Positions 1 to 7,521 of a stretch of 25,410 nucleotides of DNA are shown here, one piece after another; position 1 is the first letter of the stretch, and every line of letters starts with the position of its first letter. Origin of the DNA: Bacillota bacterium (lineage in GTDB: Bacteria; Bacillota_E; Symbiobacteriia; Symbiobacteriales; Symbiobacteriaceae); NCBI GenBank assembly GCA_003242675.1, contig QGVE01000023.1:1-25410 (forward strand), given 5' to 3'. The translations under genes were made by a program, and so were the position numbers. The notes under the pieces are model-generated. The model saw only the letters and a program-made list of their open reading frames with translations. It was not told where the DNA came from and searched no databases.

Positions 1-2
1 CT

Positions 3-1652
3 GGGGCGGAACGGGGAGCCCGCTACGCCCGCCGGTTAAAGGGGGCCCTGGCCCGGGGGGGCGCCTGGGGGGGGCCGTTTGGCGGGGGCGGGATGGGCCG
101 GGCGACCACCACCCGGGGCCACCGGGTGCTGGGCCCGGCCGAGCCGATCCCGGTGAAGGACGCCGACGACTACTTCGTCAAGGTCAGCAGCGGCTGGGTG
201 ATGGTGGACCAGATCGTGCGCAAGCAGGTGATCTGGCAGCAGGTGACCGCCGAGGCGGCCCGGCTGGGCGGCTTCGTCCGGCGCGACGAGGACCTCCTGG
301 AGGAGCTGACCTGGCTGGTGGAGCAGCCCACCGCCTTCGCCGGCTCCTTCGACCCGGCGTTCCTGGAGGTCCCCGCCGAGGTCCTGGTGACCACCATGAA
401 GGAGCACCAGCGCTACTTCCCGGTCTACAAGGCCGAGGACTCCGACGAGCTCCTGCCCTACTTCATCGGCATCCGCAACGGCGGCCACGAGCACCTGGAC
501 ATCGTCCGGGCCGGCAACGAGAAGGTGCTGGCCGCGCGCCTCAGCGACGCCCGCTTCTTCTGGGACGAGGACCGCAAGCAGCCGCTGGAGGCGTTCAACG
601 CCAAGCTGAAGGAGGCGGTGTTCCAGGAGAAGCTGGGCACCCAGTTCGAGCGCGTCCAGCGCCTGGTCCGCCTCGCGCGGCCGATCAGCCAGGCCCTCGG
701 CCTGCCTCCGGAGCAGCAGGAGCAGGCGGCCAGGGCGGCCTGGCTCTGCAAGGCCGACCTCATGACCCGCATGGTCTTCGAGTTCCCCGAGGTCCAGGGG
801 TACATGGGCAAGCAGTACCTGCTGGCCGAGGGCGGCGACCCTGCGGTGGCCGAGGCGATCTACGAGCACTACCTGCCCCGCTGGGCCGGCGACGCGGTGG
901 CCCGCACCGGCCCGGGCATCGCCGTCGCCCTCGCGGACAAGCTGGACACCCTGGCCGGCTACTTCTCCATCGGCCTGATCCCCACCGGCTCGGAGGATCC
1001 CTTCGCCCTGCGCCGGGCCGCCCAGGGCGTCGTCCAGACGCTGGTGGAGAACGGCCTGCGGGTCGACCTGGCGCACCTGGTCTCGCTGGCGATTGAGCAG
1101 TACGGGCTCTCCGGCGAGGCGGCGGTGAAGACCCACCGCGACCTGATGGACTTCTTCCGGGCCCGGGTTAAGGTGCTCCTGGAGCAGCGGGAGATCCGCT
1201 ACGACGTGATCGACGCGGTGCTGGCAGCCGGCTGCCGGGACGTCACCGACGCCGTGAACCGCGCCGAGGCCCTGGCCGCCGTGATGAAGGAGCCCGAGTT
1301 CGCGGCCGTCACCGGCGCGTTCAAGCGGGTCGCCAACCTCGCCGGCAAGGCGGCCCCGTCGGGCGCAGCGGAGGCCGAGGTCGACCCCGAGCTCTTCGCC
1401 GAGCCGGCCGAGCGCGAGCTGTACGGCGCGTTCGTGGAGCTGCGCCCCCCGATGAAGCAGGCCTATGAGGCCGGGGAGTACCGGGAGTTCTACCGCCTGG
1501 CCACCCGCCTGAAGGCCCCGGTGGACCACTTCCTCGACACGGTGCGGGTGAACGTGGAGGACGAGAGGGTGCGGGCGAACCGCTACGCCCTGCTCCACGC
1601 CCTGGTCGGCCTGCTCTCGGCCCCGGCGGACCTGAGCAAGCTGGCCGTGTAA
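3..1652 (+). CDS. glyS: Glycyl-tRNA synthetase beta subunit, 5'-partial
   Basis: Beta subunit of the alpha2-beta2 glycyl-tRNA synthetase, which charges tRNA-Gly in the cytosol. The frame is open from base 3 and gives 549 residues, against about 690 in the family, so roughly 140 N-terminal residues lie outside the window. Family landmarks are the TRGHR motif near base 110, MKEHQRYFPV, RLSDARFFW, and a C-terminal anticodon-binding region ending ANRYALLHAL...DLSKL. The ATG at 93 is internal and not the start: residues before it still align without gaps to the expected RYARPVKW...VPF...TTRGHR segment, but with many changes to Gly and Arg. Bases 1 to about 115 are therefore probably poor-quality sequence. 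The alpha subunit glyQ would be expected upstream. Identification is secure; the N-terminal stretch is not reliable. Confidence 0.95.
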   Translation, partial: GAERGARYARRLKGALARGGAWGGPFGGGGMGRATTTRGHRVLGPAEPIPVKDADDYFVKVSSGWVMVDQIVRKQVIWQQVTAEAARLGGFVRRDEDLLEELTWLVEQPTAFAGSFDPAFLEVPAEVLVTTMKEHQRYFPVYKAEDSDELLPYFIGIRNGGHEHLDIVRAGNEKVLAARLSDARFFWDEDRKQPLEAFNAKLKEAVFQEKLGTQFERVQRLVRLARPISQALGLPPEQQEQAARAAWLCKADLMTRMVFEFPEVQGYMGKQYLLAEGGDPAVAEAIYEHYLPRWAGDAVARTGPGIAVALADKLDTLAGYFSIGLIPTGSEDPFALRRAAQGVVQTLVENGLRVDLAHLVSLAIEQYGLSGEAAVKTHRDLMDFFRARVKVLLEQREIRYDVIDAVLAAGCRDVTDAVNRAEALAAVMKEPEFAAVTGAFKRVANLAGKAAPSGAAEAEVDPELFAEPAERELYGAFVELRPPMKQAYEAGEYREFYRLATRLKAPVDHFLDTVRVNVEDERVRANRYALLHALVGLLSAPADLSKLAV

Positions 1653-1671
1653 TCCGGCTGGAGATGACGCA

Positions 1672-1699
1672 AGGCCCGTTGGCGAGCGCCAACGGGCCT
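1672..1699. terminator. Bidirectional hairpin between convergent glyS and the SDR operon
   Basis: A perfect 13-bp stem (AGGCCCGTTGGCG against CGCCAACGGGCCT) with a two-base centre lies 20 bases after the glyS stop and 63 bases beyond the end of the convergent operon. No strong T-run follows on either strand, so its terminator role is inferred from the stem and the convergent position. Confidence 0.6.
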
Positions 1700-1762
1700 G
1701 ACATTCTTCCGGGAACGTGCGGCCCTGCCCGGCCGCCCACCGGCTCCGTACCGGCTGCGGGC

Positions 1763-2509
1763 CTAGTTCATCACCCGGCCGCCGTCCACCACGACGGTCT
1801 GCCCCGTCAGGAACGCCGCGGCCGGCGAGAGCAGCCAGACCACGACCTCGGCCACCTCGGCGAAGGTGGCCAGGCGGCGCAGCGGGGTCTGCGCCTTCAT
1901 CGCCTCCAGCGCCGGCGCCGGCAGCGCCCGGGCCAGCGGTGAGTCGATGGGCCCCGGCGCCACGCAGTTGACCCGGATGCCGAGCGGCCCCCACTCCCGG
2001 GCGGCCGACCGGGTGAGCCCCACCAGCCCCGCCTTCGCCGCCGCGTAGGCGGGGCCGAACGCGCCGCCGTTGAAGCTGACGACGGATCCCACGTTGACCA
2101 CGGCCGGATCCCGGCCTTCCCGGAGCAGCGGCAAGGCCGCCCGCATCACGTAGAAGGGGCCGTTCAGGTTCGAAGCGATCACCGCCGCCCACTCGTCGGG
2201 GGTGACCCGGTCCCAGGGGAGCACCGGGGCCACGCCGGCGTTGTTGACCAGAAGGTCCAGGCCGCCCCAGGCGTCCTGCGCCCACCCGACCAGGGATTCG
2301 GCCTGCCCGGGCACGGCGAGGTCGGCCGCGAGCACCAGCGCCCGCCGCCCGAGGGCCTGCACCGCCTGCGCGGTCTCCTCCGCGCCGGCTTTGTCCCGGT
2401 GGTAGTGCACCGCCACGTCGGCCCCGGCTTCCGCCAGCCGGCGGGCCACGGCCGCCCCCAGCCCCTTGGAGGCCCCGGTCACCAAAGCCCGCTTGCCGGT
2501 CAGGTCCAC
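1763..2509 (-). CDS. Short-chain dehydrogenase/reductase (FabG-like), last gene of the five-gene operon
   Basis: NAD(P)-dependent SDR of 248 residues, a normal length for classical SDRs. Visible motifs are the cofactor loop TGASKGLG (residues 11-18), NNAG (89-92), Asn114, Ser142, Tyr155 and Lys159 (YAAAK), so the full Asn-Ser-Tyr-Lys tetrad is present. The GTG start at 2509 is chosen because VDLTGKRALVTG is the usual N-terminus and GGGAGG precedes it. The start overlaps the end of the upstream reductase by 10 bases, which suggests translational coupling. The open frame continues far upstream, but that part is only the antisense-frame shadow of the reductase. In context it probably reduces a carbonyl or oxidises an alcohol made by the preceding activation/reduction pair, possibly the aldehyde itself. 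The substrate cannot be read from the sequence; a DhbA/EntA-like dihydrodiol dehydrogenase role is a weaker alternative. Confidence 0.88.
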   Translation of the reverse strand: MDLTGKRALVTGASKGLGAAVARRLAEAGADVAVHYHRDKAGAEETAQAVQALGRRALVLAADLAVPGQAESLVGWAQDAWGGLDLLVNNAGVAPVLPWDRVTPDEWAAVIASNLNGPFYVMRAALPLLREGRDPAVVNVGSVVSFNGGAFGPAYAAAKAGLVGLTRSAAREWGPLGIRVNCVAPGPIDSPLARALPAPALEAMKAQTPLRRLATFAEVAEVVVWLLSPAAAFLTGQTVVVDGGRVMN

Positions 2510-3846
2510 GGTATCACCGCCTCCCGGTGGGCCTTGGCTGTGAACAGGAAGTCCGCCAGGCGGCCCTTGTGGGGCGCCCCCGGTTCCGTGTACCAGGGCG
2601 GGATCGGGCCGACGAACAGCTTCTGAATGGTAGGTTCCCTGAGGCAGCGCCGGACGAGCGCGGCCTCTTTCGTGAGCAGCGTGACCGCCAGCGAGCCCCG
2701 GAGCAGGGGCAGCGGGTCGGCGCCAGCGGGCAGCCGCGCCGCCGTCGCCCACGGGGCCGGCAGCTCCGCGCCGAAGCGGGGGTCGGATGGGTCGACGTCC
2801 AGGACCAGCGCCGGGCGGACGAAGGTCAGGCCGTCGACCTCCACGACCGCGCCGGGGGTCTGGCGGGCCGCCGCCGGGTTCTTCCAGGCGGGCACGCGCG
2901 CCGCCGGGTCCAGCGGATCCAGCAGCGGCAGCCGCTGCAGCCGGTCCGCCACCGCCTCCAGGAGGCCCGGCGCCTCGCCCCTGAGCACCACGGCGCTCGC
3001 GCAGGTGCACTTGCGCCCGCCGTCCTCCAGGATGCAGTCGACGAGGAACGCCACCGTGGCGGACCCGACCGCGTCGGCGTCCACCAGCACCTTGGAGCGG
3101 CCCGGGCCGTTGAAGAGGACCCGGGGGTCACGACCCAGCAGCGCCTCCAGGGCGGGCCCCCCGTAGGCCACCGTCCGGTCGCAGTGCTCCACCAGGGCGG
3201 GCACCAGATCGTGCTCCCCGGGCAAGAGGGCGATCCGCTCGACCGGGAAGCCCGCCTCCCGGAGCGCGAGCAGCACCCGCCAGGGCGTGAAGGGGTCGTC
3301 GGCGCCGGGGCGGACGGCGACCGCCCAGCCCATCGCGAGGGCCAGCACCCAGGTCAGGTGGACGGCCGGATGGTTGGACGGCGCGATGAAGCCCAGCACC
3401 CGGCCCACCGGGACCCAGCCGCAGGACTTGCCCGGGGCGGGCTCGATCCGGTGGGTGAGGAGGGGTTCCAACTGCCCATTCGGCGTCTGCCAGCGGAGCG
3501 CGTCCCGCACCTGCGCCATGCCGCGGGCCAGCTCGGCCAGGGCCCGGCGGCTGTCGGCGATGGGCGCGCCGGTGGAGAGGGTGACCAGCCGGGCGTGCTC
3601 GTCCGGCGAGCAGCCGCCGAGCCCGGCCGCCTCCAGCAGGCGGCCGGCGTGAGCGATCTGGTCCCAGAGCGCCGGGAGGTCGACCGGTTCCTCCGCTGCC
3701 GCCCGCAGCTCGGCCACGGTCCGGTGGACCAGCAGGGCCGGTGCGGCGGCCACCTTCGCCAGGGGCGCGCCCCGGTAGTCGCGGAGCACCCGCACATCCA
3801 GGCTGGCGCGCTCCCGCCCGCCCCGCCAGATCGGGATCTCCCGCAC
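2500..3846 (-). CDS. Acyl reductase of the aldehyde dehydrogenase superfamily (LuxC/EhpG-like)
   Basis: A 448-residue protein with an ALDH-type fold. FIAPSNHPAVH (residues 153-163) matches the Rossmann-entry PWN.P motif, followed by the ALAMGWAVAVRPG segment; RKCTCAS (278-284) holds the probable catalytic cysteine, Cys280 or Cys282. LuxC and EhpG enzymes of this type reduce an activated acyl or aryl group (thioester or acyl-AMP derived) to an aldehyde with NAD(P)H. The GTG start at 3846 lies one base after the TGA of the upstream ANL-type gene, with GAGGGGG upstream as ribosome site; earlier codons would run into that gene. The pairing with the upstream ANL enzyme copies LuxE-LuxC and EhpF-EhpG, so I infer carboxylate-to-aldehyde reduction. 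The substrate is unknown, and an ordinary aldehyde dehydrogenase remains possible. Confidence 0.75.
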   Translation of the reverse strand: MREIPIWRGGRERASLDVRVLRDYRGAPLAKVAAAPALLVHRTVAELRAAAEEPVDLPALWDQIAHAGRLLEAAGLGGCSPDEHARLVTLSTGAPIADSRRALAELARGMAQVRDALRWQTPNGQLEPLLTHRIEPAPGKSCGWVPVGRVLGFIAPSNHPAVHLTWVLALAMGWAVAVRPGADDPFTPWRVLLALREAGFPVERIALLPGEHDLVPALVEHCDRTVAYGGPALEALLGRDPRVLFNGPGRSKVLVDADAVGSATVAFLVDCILEDGGRKCTCASAVVLRGEAPGLLEAVADRLQRLPLLDPLDPAARVPAWKNPAAARQTPGAVVEVDGLTFVRPALVLDVDPSDPRFGAELPAPWATAARLPAGADPLPLLRGSLAVTLLTKEAALVRRCLREPTIQKLFVGPIPPWYTEPGAPHKGRLADFLFTAKAHREAVIPWT

Positions 3847-3847
3847 C

Positions 3848-4942
3848 TCAGTACACCCCCTCGATCCGGGCGCCGCCCCCGTCCAGCGGCGCGACCTCCG
3901 CCAGCTCATCCCAGAGGTCGGAACCCGGCCAGGCCACCCGCACCGCCCGGTCCCGCTCCAGGTGCCAGGGCAGGAACAGCTCCCGGGTGAGCAGGCTGAT
4001 GCGGACCTGCCCGGCCTCCCCGGGGGCGACGCGGCGGGACGGGTCCTGCGGGTCGACCACCCGCACCACCGCCGCCGGTCCGGGCGGGGAGAAGACGCAG
4101 CGGTGGGCGTCGCCCGCGCGGCGGGGCCGCTGGCAGGCGATGCCCATCAGGGTGTTGCCGTACCAGCCGACGAAGGTCGCACCCGGCAGCAGCTCCTCCT
4201 CCAGCAGCCGCAGCCCCTCGGCGGAGAGCGAGGTGCCGAACCAGATGATGCCCTTCACCCGCTCAGCCAGAGCCGCGTAGGCGTCCGGGTGTTCGCAGAG
4301 CGCCTGCAGGAGGGGCGGGGTGGCGGAGAGGACCTCCACCGGCTGGGTCCGCAGCACCGCCAGGGCCTGCTCCACCAGGTGGGCGGTGTACCGCCTGGCC
4401 TCGTCGACGCGGCCCTCCCGGTAGAGCCGCTTCACCCAGCGCGGGTCCAGGTCGACGGTGTGGAAGAGCATCCCCCGGAGCCGGGCCAGCCGGGCGACGT
4501 TGGTGCCCACCAGGTGGGGGCCCGTGGGCCCCAGGTGGAGCCAGGCCGGGTAGGCGTGGCTGCCCGGGGCGGGCGCCGCGCTGCCAGGCGGAGCGGCCCG
4601 CGGGAAGCCGTGTTCATCCAGCATCCGGTCCACACGCAGAATCCCCCGGGTGCGCTCCTCCGCGTCGACGATGCGCGTGGGCGGCCCGGTCGTCCCCCCG
4701 GTCTCCCACACGGCGAACGGCCCGCTGCACCCCCGCGGGATGAGGTCGCCGGCGGGGACGTGCCGCCACTCCGCGGCCACCGCCGGGAACCGGGCGAGGT
4801 CGGCGAACCCCTGCACGTCTCTCAGGGGGTCAAAGCCCAGCTCCGCCGCCTTGCGCAGCCAGTAGGGCGAGCCGGTGTCGGGGCTGAAGTGCCAGCGCAC
4901 GATCTCCCGCACGTGCGCGTCCAGTTCGGCCGGCGTCATCAC
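3848..4942 (-). CDS. Truncated ANL-family carboxylate-activating enzyme (EhpF/LuxE/phenylacetate-CoA ligase-like)
   Basis: A 364-residue member of the adenylate-forming superfamily. The phosphate loop WETGGTTGPPTRI spans residues 79-91, GWYGNTLMG (259-267) takes the place of the aromatic adenine-site motif, and GEAGQVRISLLT (308-319) matches the GE.G...vT.L segment. The chain ends soon after this, so the mobile C-terminal domain with the usual catalytic Lys is short or absent, as in EhpF and LuxE-type enzymes. It probably makes an acyl-AMP from an aromatic or cyclic acid and hands it to the adjacent ALDH-type reductase. GTG 4942 is preferred over ATG 4939 because AGGAGGTGA sits nine bases before it; both overlap the TGA of the upstream gene. 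Family assignment is fairly firm; the acid activated is inferred only from the neighbouring chorismate enzyme. Confidence 0.75.
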   Translation of the reverse strand: MMTPAELDAHVREIVRWHFSPDTGSPYWLRKAAELGFDPLRDVQGFADLARFPAVAAEWRHVPAGDLIPRGCSGPFAVWETGGTTGPPTRIVDAEERTRGILRVDRMLDEHGFPRAAPPGSAAPAPGSHAYPAWLHLGPTGPHLVGTNVARLARLRGMLFHTVDLDPRWVKRLYREGRVDEARRYTAHLVEQALAVLRTQPVEVLSATPPLLQALCEHPDAYAALAERVKGIIWFGTSLSAEGLRLLEEELLPGATFVGWYGNTLMGIACQRPRRAGDAHRCVFSPPGPAAVVRVVDPQDPSRRVAPGEAGQVRISLLTRELFLPWHLERDRAVRVAWPGSDLWDELAEVAPLDGGGARIEGVY

Positions 4943-6216
4943 CGCGGGTCACCTCCTGCAGCGGCCCCGTCAGCGCCCATCAGCTCTGCCGGCGGGGGGA
5001 GCGCGGCGCCGGCCGCGGCCAGGGCCCGCCCCGCCTTGGCCATGCACCCCCACCCCTCCGCGGGCGGGTCGCTGCCCGGGCCCAGCCCGGCGCCGGTCCG
5101 GACGAGGACGGCCCCGTCCTGCAGGGCCAGGCTGCGGATGGTGAGCCAGGGCTGCAGGCCCCCGCCGGGCAGCACCGCGCCCAGGGCCCCGGCGTACCAA
5201 CCCCGCGGAATCGGCTCCAGCCGCTCGATCAGGGCCCGGGCCGCCTCCCGGGGGATGCCGCCCACCGTTCCGGCCGGGAAGCACGCGGCCACGAGGTCGG
5301 CGGGGCCGGCCTCCGGCCGCAGGGTGCCCGAGAGCCGGGAGGCCAGGTGGACCAGGCCGGGGTGGCGCTCCAGTTCCATGAAGCCGTCCACGGTGACGCT
5401 GCCCGGCAGGCAGACCGCCTCCAGGTCCCGGCGGGCCTGCTCCACCGCCACGGCGTGCTCCTCCCGGTCCTTCGGGCTCGCGGCGAGCTCGGCCGCGCGG
5501 CCGGCCGGCCGGGTGCCGGCCAACAGGTGCATGCGGGCCCGGCGGCCCTCCAGGAACACCAGCGGCTCGGGCGAGAGGCCGAGCAGGGCGCCCGCGCCCG
5601 GGCCATCCTGCAGCAGGAAGCCCAGGCCTGGCGGGCCGCCGGCCGTCAGCCGCCGGTAGACCTGCAGCGGGGGCAGGGAACAGGGGGCGGCGAAGGGCAC
5701 GGAGAGGATCACCTTGGTCAACCGGCCTGCGGCCATGGCGGCGAGCGCCTCCCGCACGGCAGCGGCGTAGGCCGGATAGGGCCAGAGCGGCATGGCCGTC
5801 GCCGCGGCCGCCGGCGCGGGGGCATCGGGGCCGGAGGAGGCGGCAGAGGCCGGGGCAGCGCTCCCGGGAACGGAGGGCAGCTCTCCCCGCACCCAGAGCT
5901 CGCCCGCCTCGGGGTCGAAGAGCGCCGCCGCGCCGGGCACCCAGAAGCGGCCGGTTCCGTCCCAGTCCAGCCGGCCCACCGCTGCGCCCAGGAGCGCTGG
6001 AGCCTGCGGCGGCAGGCCGACCCGATCTGCCGCCGCAGACGCCTCGGCGATGCTGCCGGCGCACGCGGCCGGCGCCCACGCGACCAGGGTCACCCGGCGG
6101 CCCGCCCACGTGAGCCCGTCCAGCACCGCCACGGGGCCCGGTCCCAGGGCTGCGGCCAGGTCCGCCGGGCCCCAGGCGGGCAGCGGCAGGCGGCGGACGG
6201 ATTCAGGTGCTGCCAT
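4939..6216 (-). CDS. Chorismate-utilising enzyme (isochorismate synthase/anthranilate synthase I family)
   Basis: A 425-residue chorismate-binding protein. Motifs in order: LTKVILS (166-172), LAGTRPAG (232-239), ASPKDREEH (246-254), HPGLVHLASRLSGTL (285-299), FPAGTVGGIPREAA (313-326), GWYAGALG (339-346), IRSL (360-363), TGAGLG..SDP (374-384). Lys168 matches the water-activating Lys of MenF/EntC/MbtI, where TrpE has Gln, and SPKDREEH is also isochorismate-synthase-like; in contrast PAGT and the HLAS...SG region look like TrpE. In the C-terminal E-x-x-E-T-x-x-K metal motif the first Glu is kept (Glu387) but the second is Gly390. Ala234 replaces the Lys used by PabB. No glutaminase partner is visible. 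ATG 6216 follows AAGGGGG and overlaps the cyclase gene by 14 bases. Family sure; product (isochorismate, salicylate, ADIC or other) open. Confidence 0.82.
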   Translation of the reverse strand: MAAPESVRRLPLPAWGPADLAAALGPGPVAVLDGLTWAGRRVTLVAWAPAACAGSIAEASAAADRVGLPPQAPALLGAAVGRLDWDGTGRFWVPGAAALFDPEAGELWVRGELPSVPGSAAPASAASSGPDAPAPAAAATAMPLWPYPAYAAAVREALAAMAAGRLTKVILSVPFAAPCSLPPLQVYRRLTAGGPPGLGFLLQDGPGAGALLGLSPEPLVFLEGRRARMHLLAGTRPAGRAAELAASPKDREEHAVAVEQARRDLEAVCLPGSVTVDGFMELERHPGLVHLASRLSGTLRPEAGPADLVAACFPAGTVGGIPREAARALIERLEPIPRGWYAGALGAVLPGGGLQPWLTIRSLALQDGAVLVRTGAGLGPGSDPPAEGWGCMAKAGRALAAAGAALPPPAELMGADGAAAGGDPR

Positions 6217-6886
6217 GCGGGGCGCCCCCTTCCACGGCCAGTGCCCGGACCGGCGCGGCCTCCGCGCCGACGACGAGCATGGGCGCGGCCATGAGCCAGA
6301 CGAAGGGTCCTTGGAGCGCCTTCAAGTTGCAGAGGTACTCCAGGATCGGTATGTCGGCTTCCAGCAGCCGCCGGTGCACGGGGAAGGCCCGGTCTCCGGG
6401 CTCCTCGGTGAGGAAGTCCAGCCCCACCAGGGCCGCGCCCTGATCGACGCACCAGTCGGCCGCGCTGGGGGCCAGGTAGGGCGGCTTCTGCCAGAAGTCC
6501 GGGTCGCCCCAGTGGTTGTCGACGTAGTCGGTGCGCAGGAGGAGCCGGAGGCCCGGGCGCATGCGCCCCGCGGCGGCCTTCTCCAGGTCTTCGGCGGTGA
6601 CCGGCTCGTAGAGGCCGCGGTGGGTGAGATCCAGCACCAGCGCCGGCCCGACGAACCGCTCGGGCTCCAGATCGCTGACGTTCTTGCCGCCAGGCACGAA
6701 GTGGCTCGGGGCGTCCACGTGGGTGGCGTTGTGCGGGTTGAACACGAACTGGCTGAAGCGCCGGCCGTGCCCCGTGGGGTCGGTCTCGGGCGTCATGAGC
6801 GGGCGGATCTCCACCTGGCCGTACCAGGAGGTCCCGTAGGCCGGCATGCCGTGGCTGTAGCCCAGCGTCAGGTCGACGATACGCAG
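6203..6886 (-). CDS. Cyclase-family metal hydrolase (kynurenine formamidase KynB/isatin hydrolase-like), first gene of the operon
   Basis: PF04199-type protein of about 227 residues, the normal family size. The metal motif appears as HNATHVDAPSHF, with His, Asp and His spaced as in KynB and isatin hydrolase; LRIVDLTLGYSHGMPAYG is the standard N-terminus. Family members hydrolyse amides or lactams such as N-formylkynurenine or isatin. The start is unusual: AAGGAGG lies eight bases before CTG 6886, and reading that CTG as Met gives the family N-terminus MRIVDLT exactly. The alternatives are ATG 6946 (247 residues, no ribosome site) and GTG 6895 (inside the ribosome site). Being first in an operon with a chorismate enzyme, it may open or release an aromatic amide or lactam intermediate. 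Family assignment is good; start and substrate are inferred. Confidence 0.8.
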   Translation of the reverse strand: MRIVDLTLGYSHGMPAYGTSWYGQVEIRPLMTPETDPTGHGRRFSQFVFNPHNATHVDAPSHFVPGGKNVSDLEPERFVGPALVLDLTHRGLYEPVTAEDLEKAAAGRMRPGLRLLLRTDYVDNHWGDPDFWQKPPYLAPSAADWCVDQGAALVGLDFLTEEPGDRAFPVHRRLLEADIPILEYLCNLKALQGPFVWLMAAPMLVVGAEAAPVRALAVEGGAPHGST

Positions 6887-7008
6887 GGTGCCCACCTCCT
6901 TGACGGTCGGCTGCGGCCCGGGAAGGCCCGTGCCGCCGCTCGCCATACTATGCAGGTGTGCCGGCCCCGGTCCCGCGCATATCCATGTCGCAGGAGGGGG
7001 GCGGTAGG

Positions 7009-7479
7009 GTGGCCGTGGAGGTGGGGCTCCTGACCCCGGCGGAGTGGCCCTGGCTGGCAGCACGCTCCGCCGCAACGGCCTGGGCGCACGTGGATCCGGC
7101 TCTGCGGGCCTGGGTGAGCCCGCGGGCCGTGGCCGCGCGGGCGGAGCAGAACCTGCGCGCCCTCCTGGCCAGCCCCGGCGGGGCGGCCCTGGTGGCGCGC
7201 ACAGGCGGCGCCGCCGTCGGCTACCTGGTGGTGGCGCTGGTGCCTGACGAGTTGACGGGGCTGCCGGTGGGGCTCTTCTACGACATCTTCGTGGAACCGG
7301 CGCACCGCGGCACCGGCGTGAGCCACCGGCTGACCGCGGCGGGCGAGGCGCACTGCCGGGCGCACGGCGCGCGCCTGGTCCGCCGGTACGTCGACCCGGC
7401 GAACGCCGCCTCCCTGCGGCACGCGCTGCGGGAGGGCTGCCGGGTCGACCGGCTCTCGCTGGCGAAGGAGCTGTGGTAA
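7009..7479 (+). CDS. GNAT-family N-acetyltransferase
   Basis: A 156-residue acetyl-CoA-dependent N-acetyltransferase. Motif A is visible as FVEPAHRGTGVSHRL (the R-x-x-G-x-G/A pyrophosphate loop), preceded by the VGYLVVALV strand and followed by VDPANAASLRHALREGCR, the usual C-terminal GNAT helix. GTG 7009 is chosen for the AGGAGG at 6992-6997; ATG 6985 and GTG 6958 are in frame but lack a ribosome site, and GTG 7015 or 7021 are also possible. It is divergent from the five-gene operon, sharing about 120 bases of intergenic DNA, so it may be co-regulated, and acetylation of an amine in that pathway is conceivable. Nothing in the protein reveals the acceptor. Confidence 0.8.
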   Translation: MAVEVGLLTPAEWPWLAARSAATAWAHVDPALRAWVSPRAVAARAEQNLRALLASPGGAALVARTGGAAVGYLVVALVPDELTGLPVGLFYDIFVEPAHRGTGVSHRLTAAGEAHCRAHGARLVRRYVDPANAASLRHALREGCRVDRLSLAKELW

Positions 7480-7521
7480 GCCGGCGCCGGCCGTCGCCGG
7501 TGCCCATGGCGCGAATCGGCT

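Noticed and set aside
36..2285. 749-codon open frame on the minus strand opposite glyS
   Set aside because: Repetitive Arg/Gly/Leu-rich antisense product typical of GC-rich coding DNA; glyS on the other strand explains the region.
2510..3010. N-terminal extension of the SDR frame
   Set aside because: This stretch is the off-frame shadow of the ALDH-type reductase; the SDR fold starts at VDLTGKR with a ribosome site at 2509.
2527..5659. Long plus-strand open frames opposite the five-gene operon
   Set aside because: Low-complexity Arg/Pro/Gly translations with no family motifs; the minus-strand genes have complete conserved motifs.
6887..7008. Divergent promoter pair between the cyclase and GNAT genes
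   Set aside because: Only a TAGTAT -10-like hexamer on the minus strand could be found, with no acceptable -35 at 16-18 bases; not reported as a promoter.
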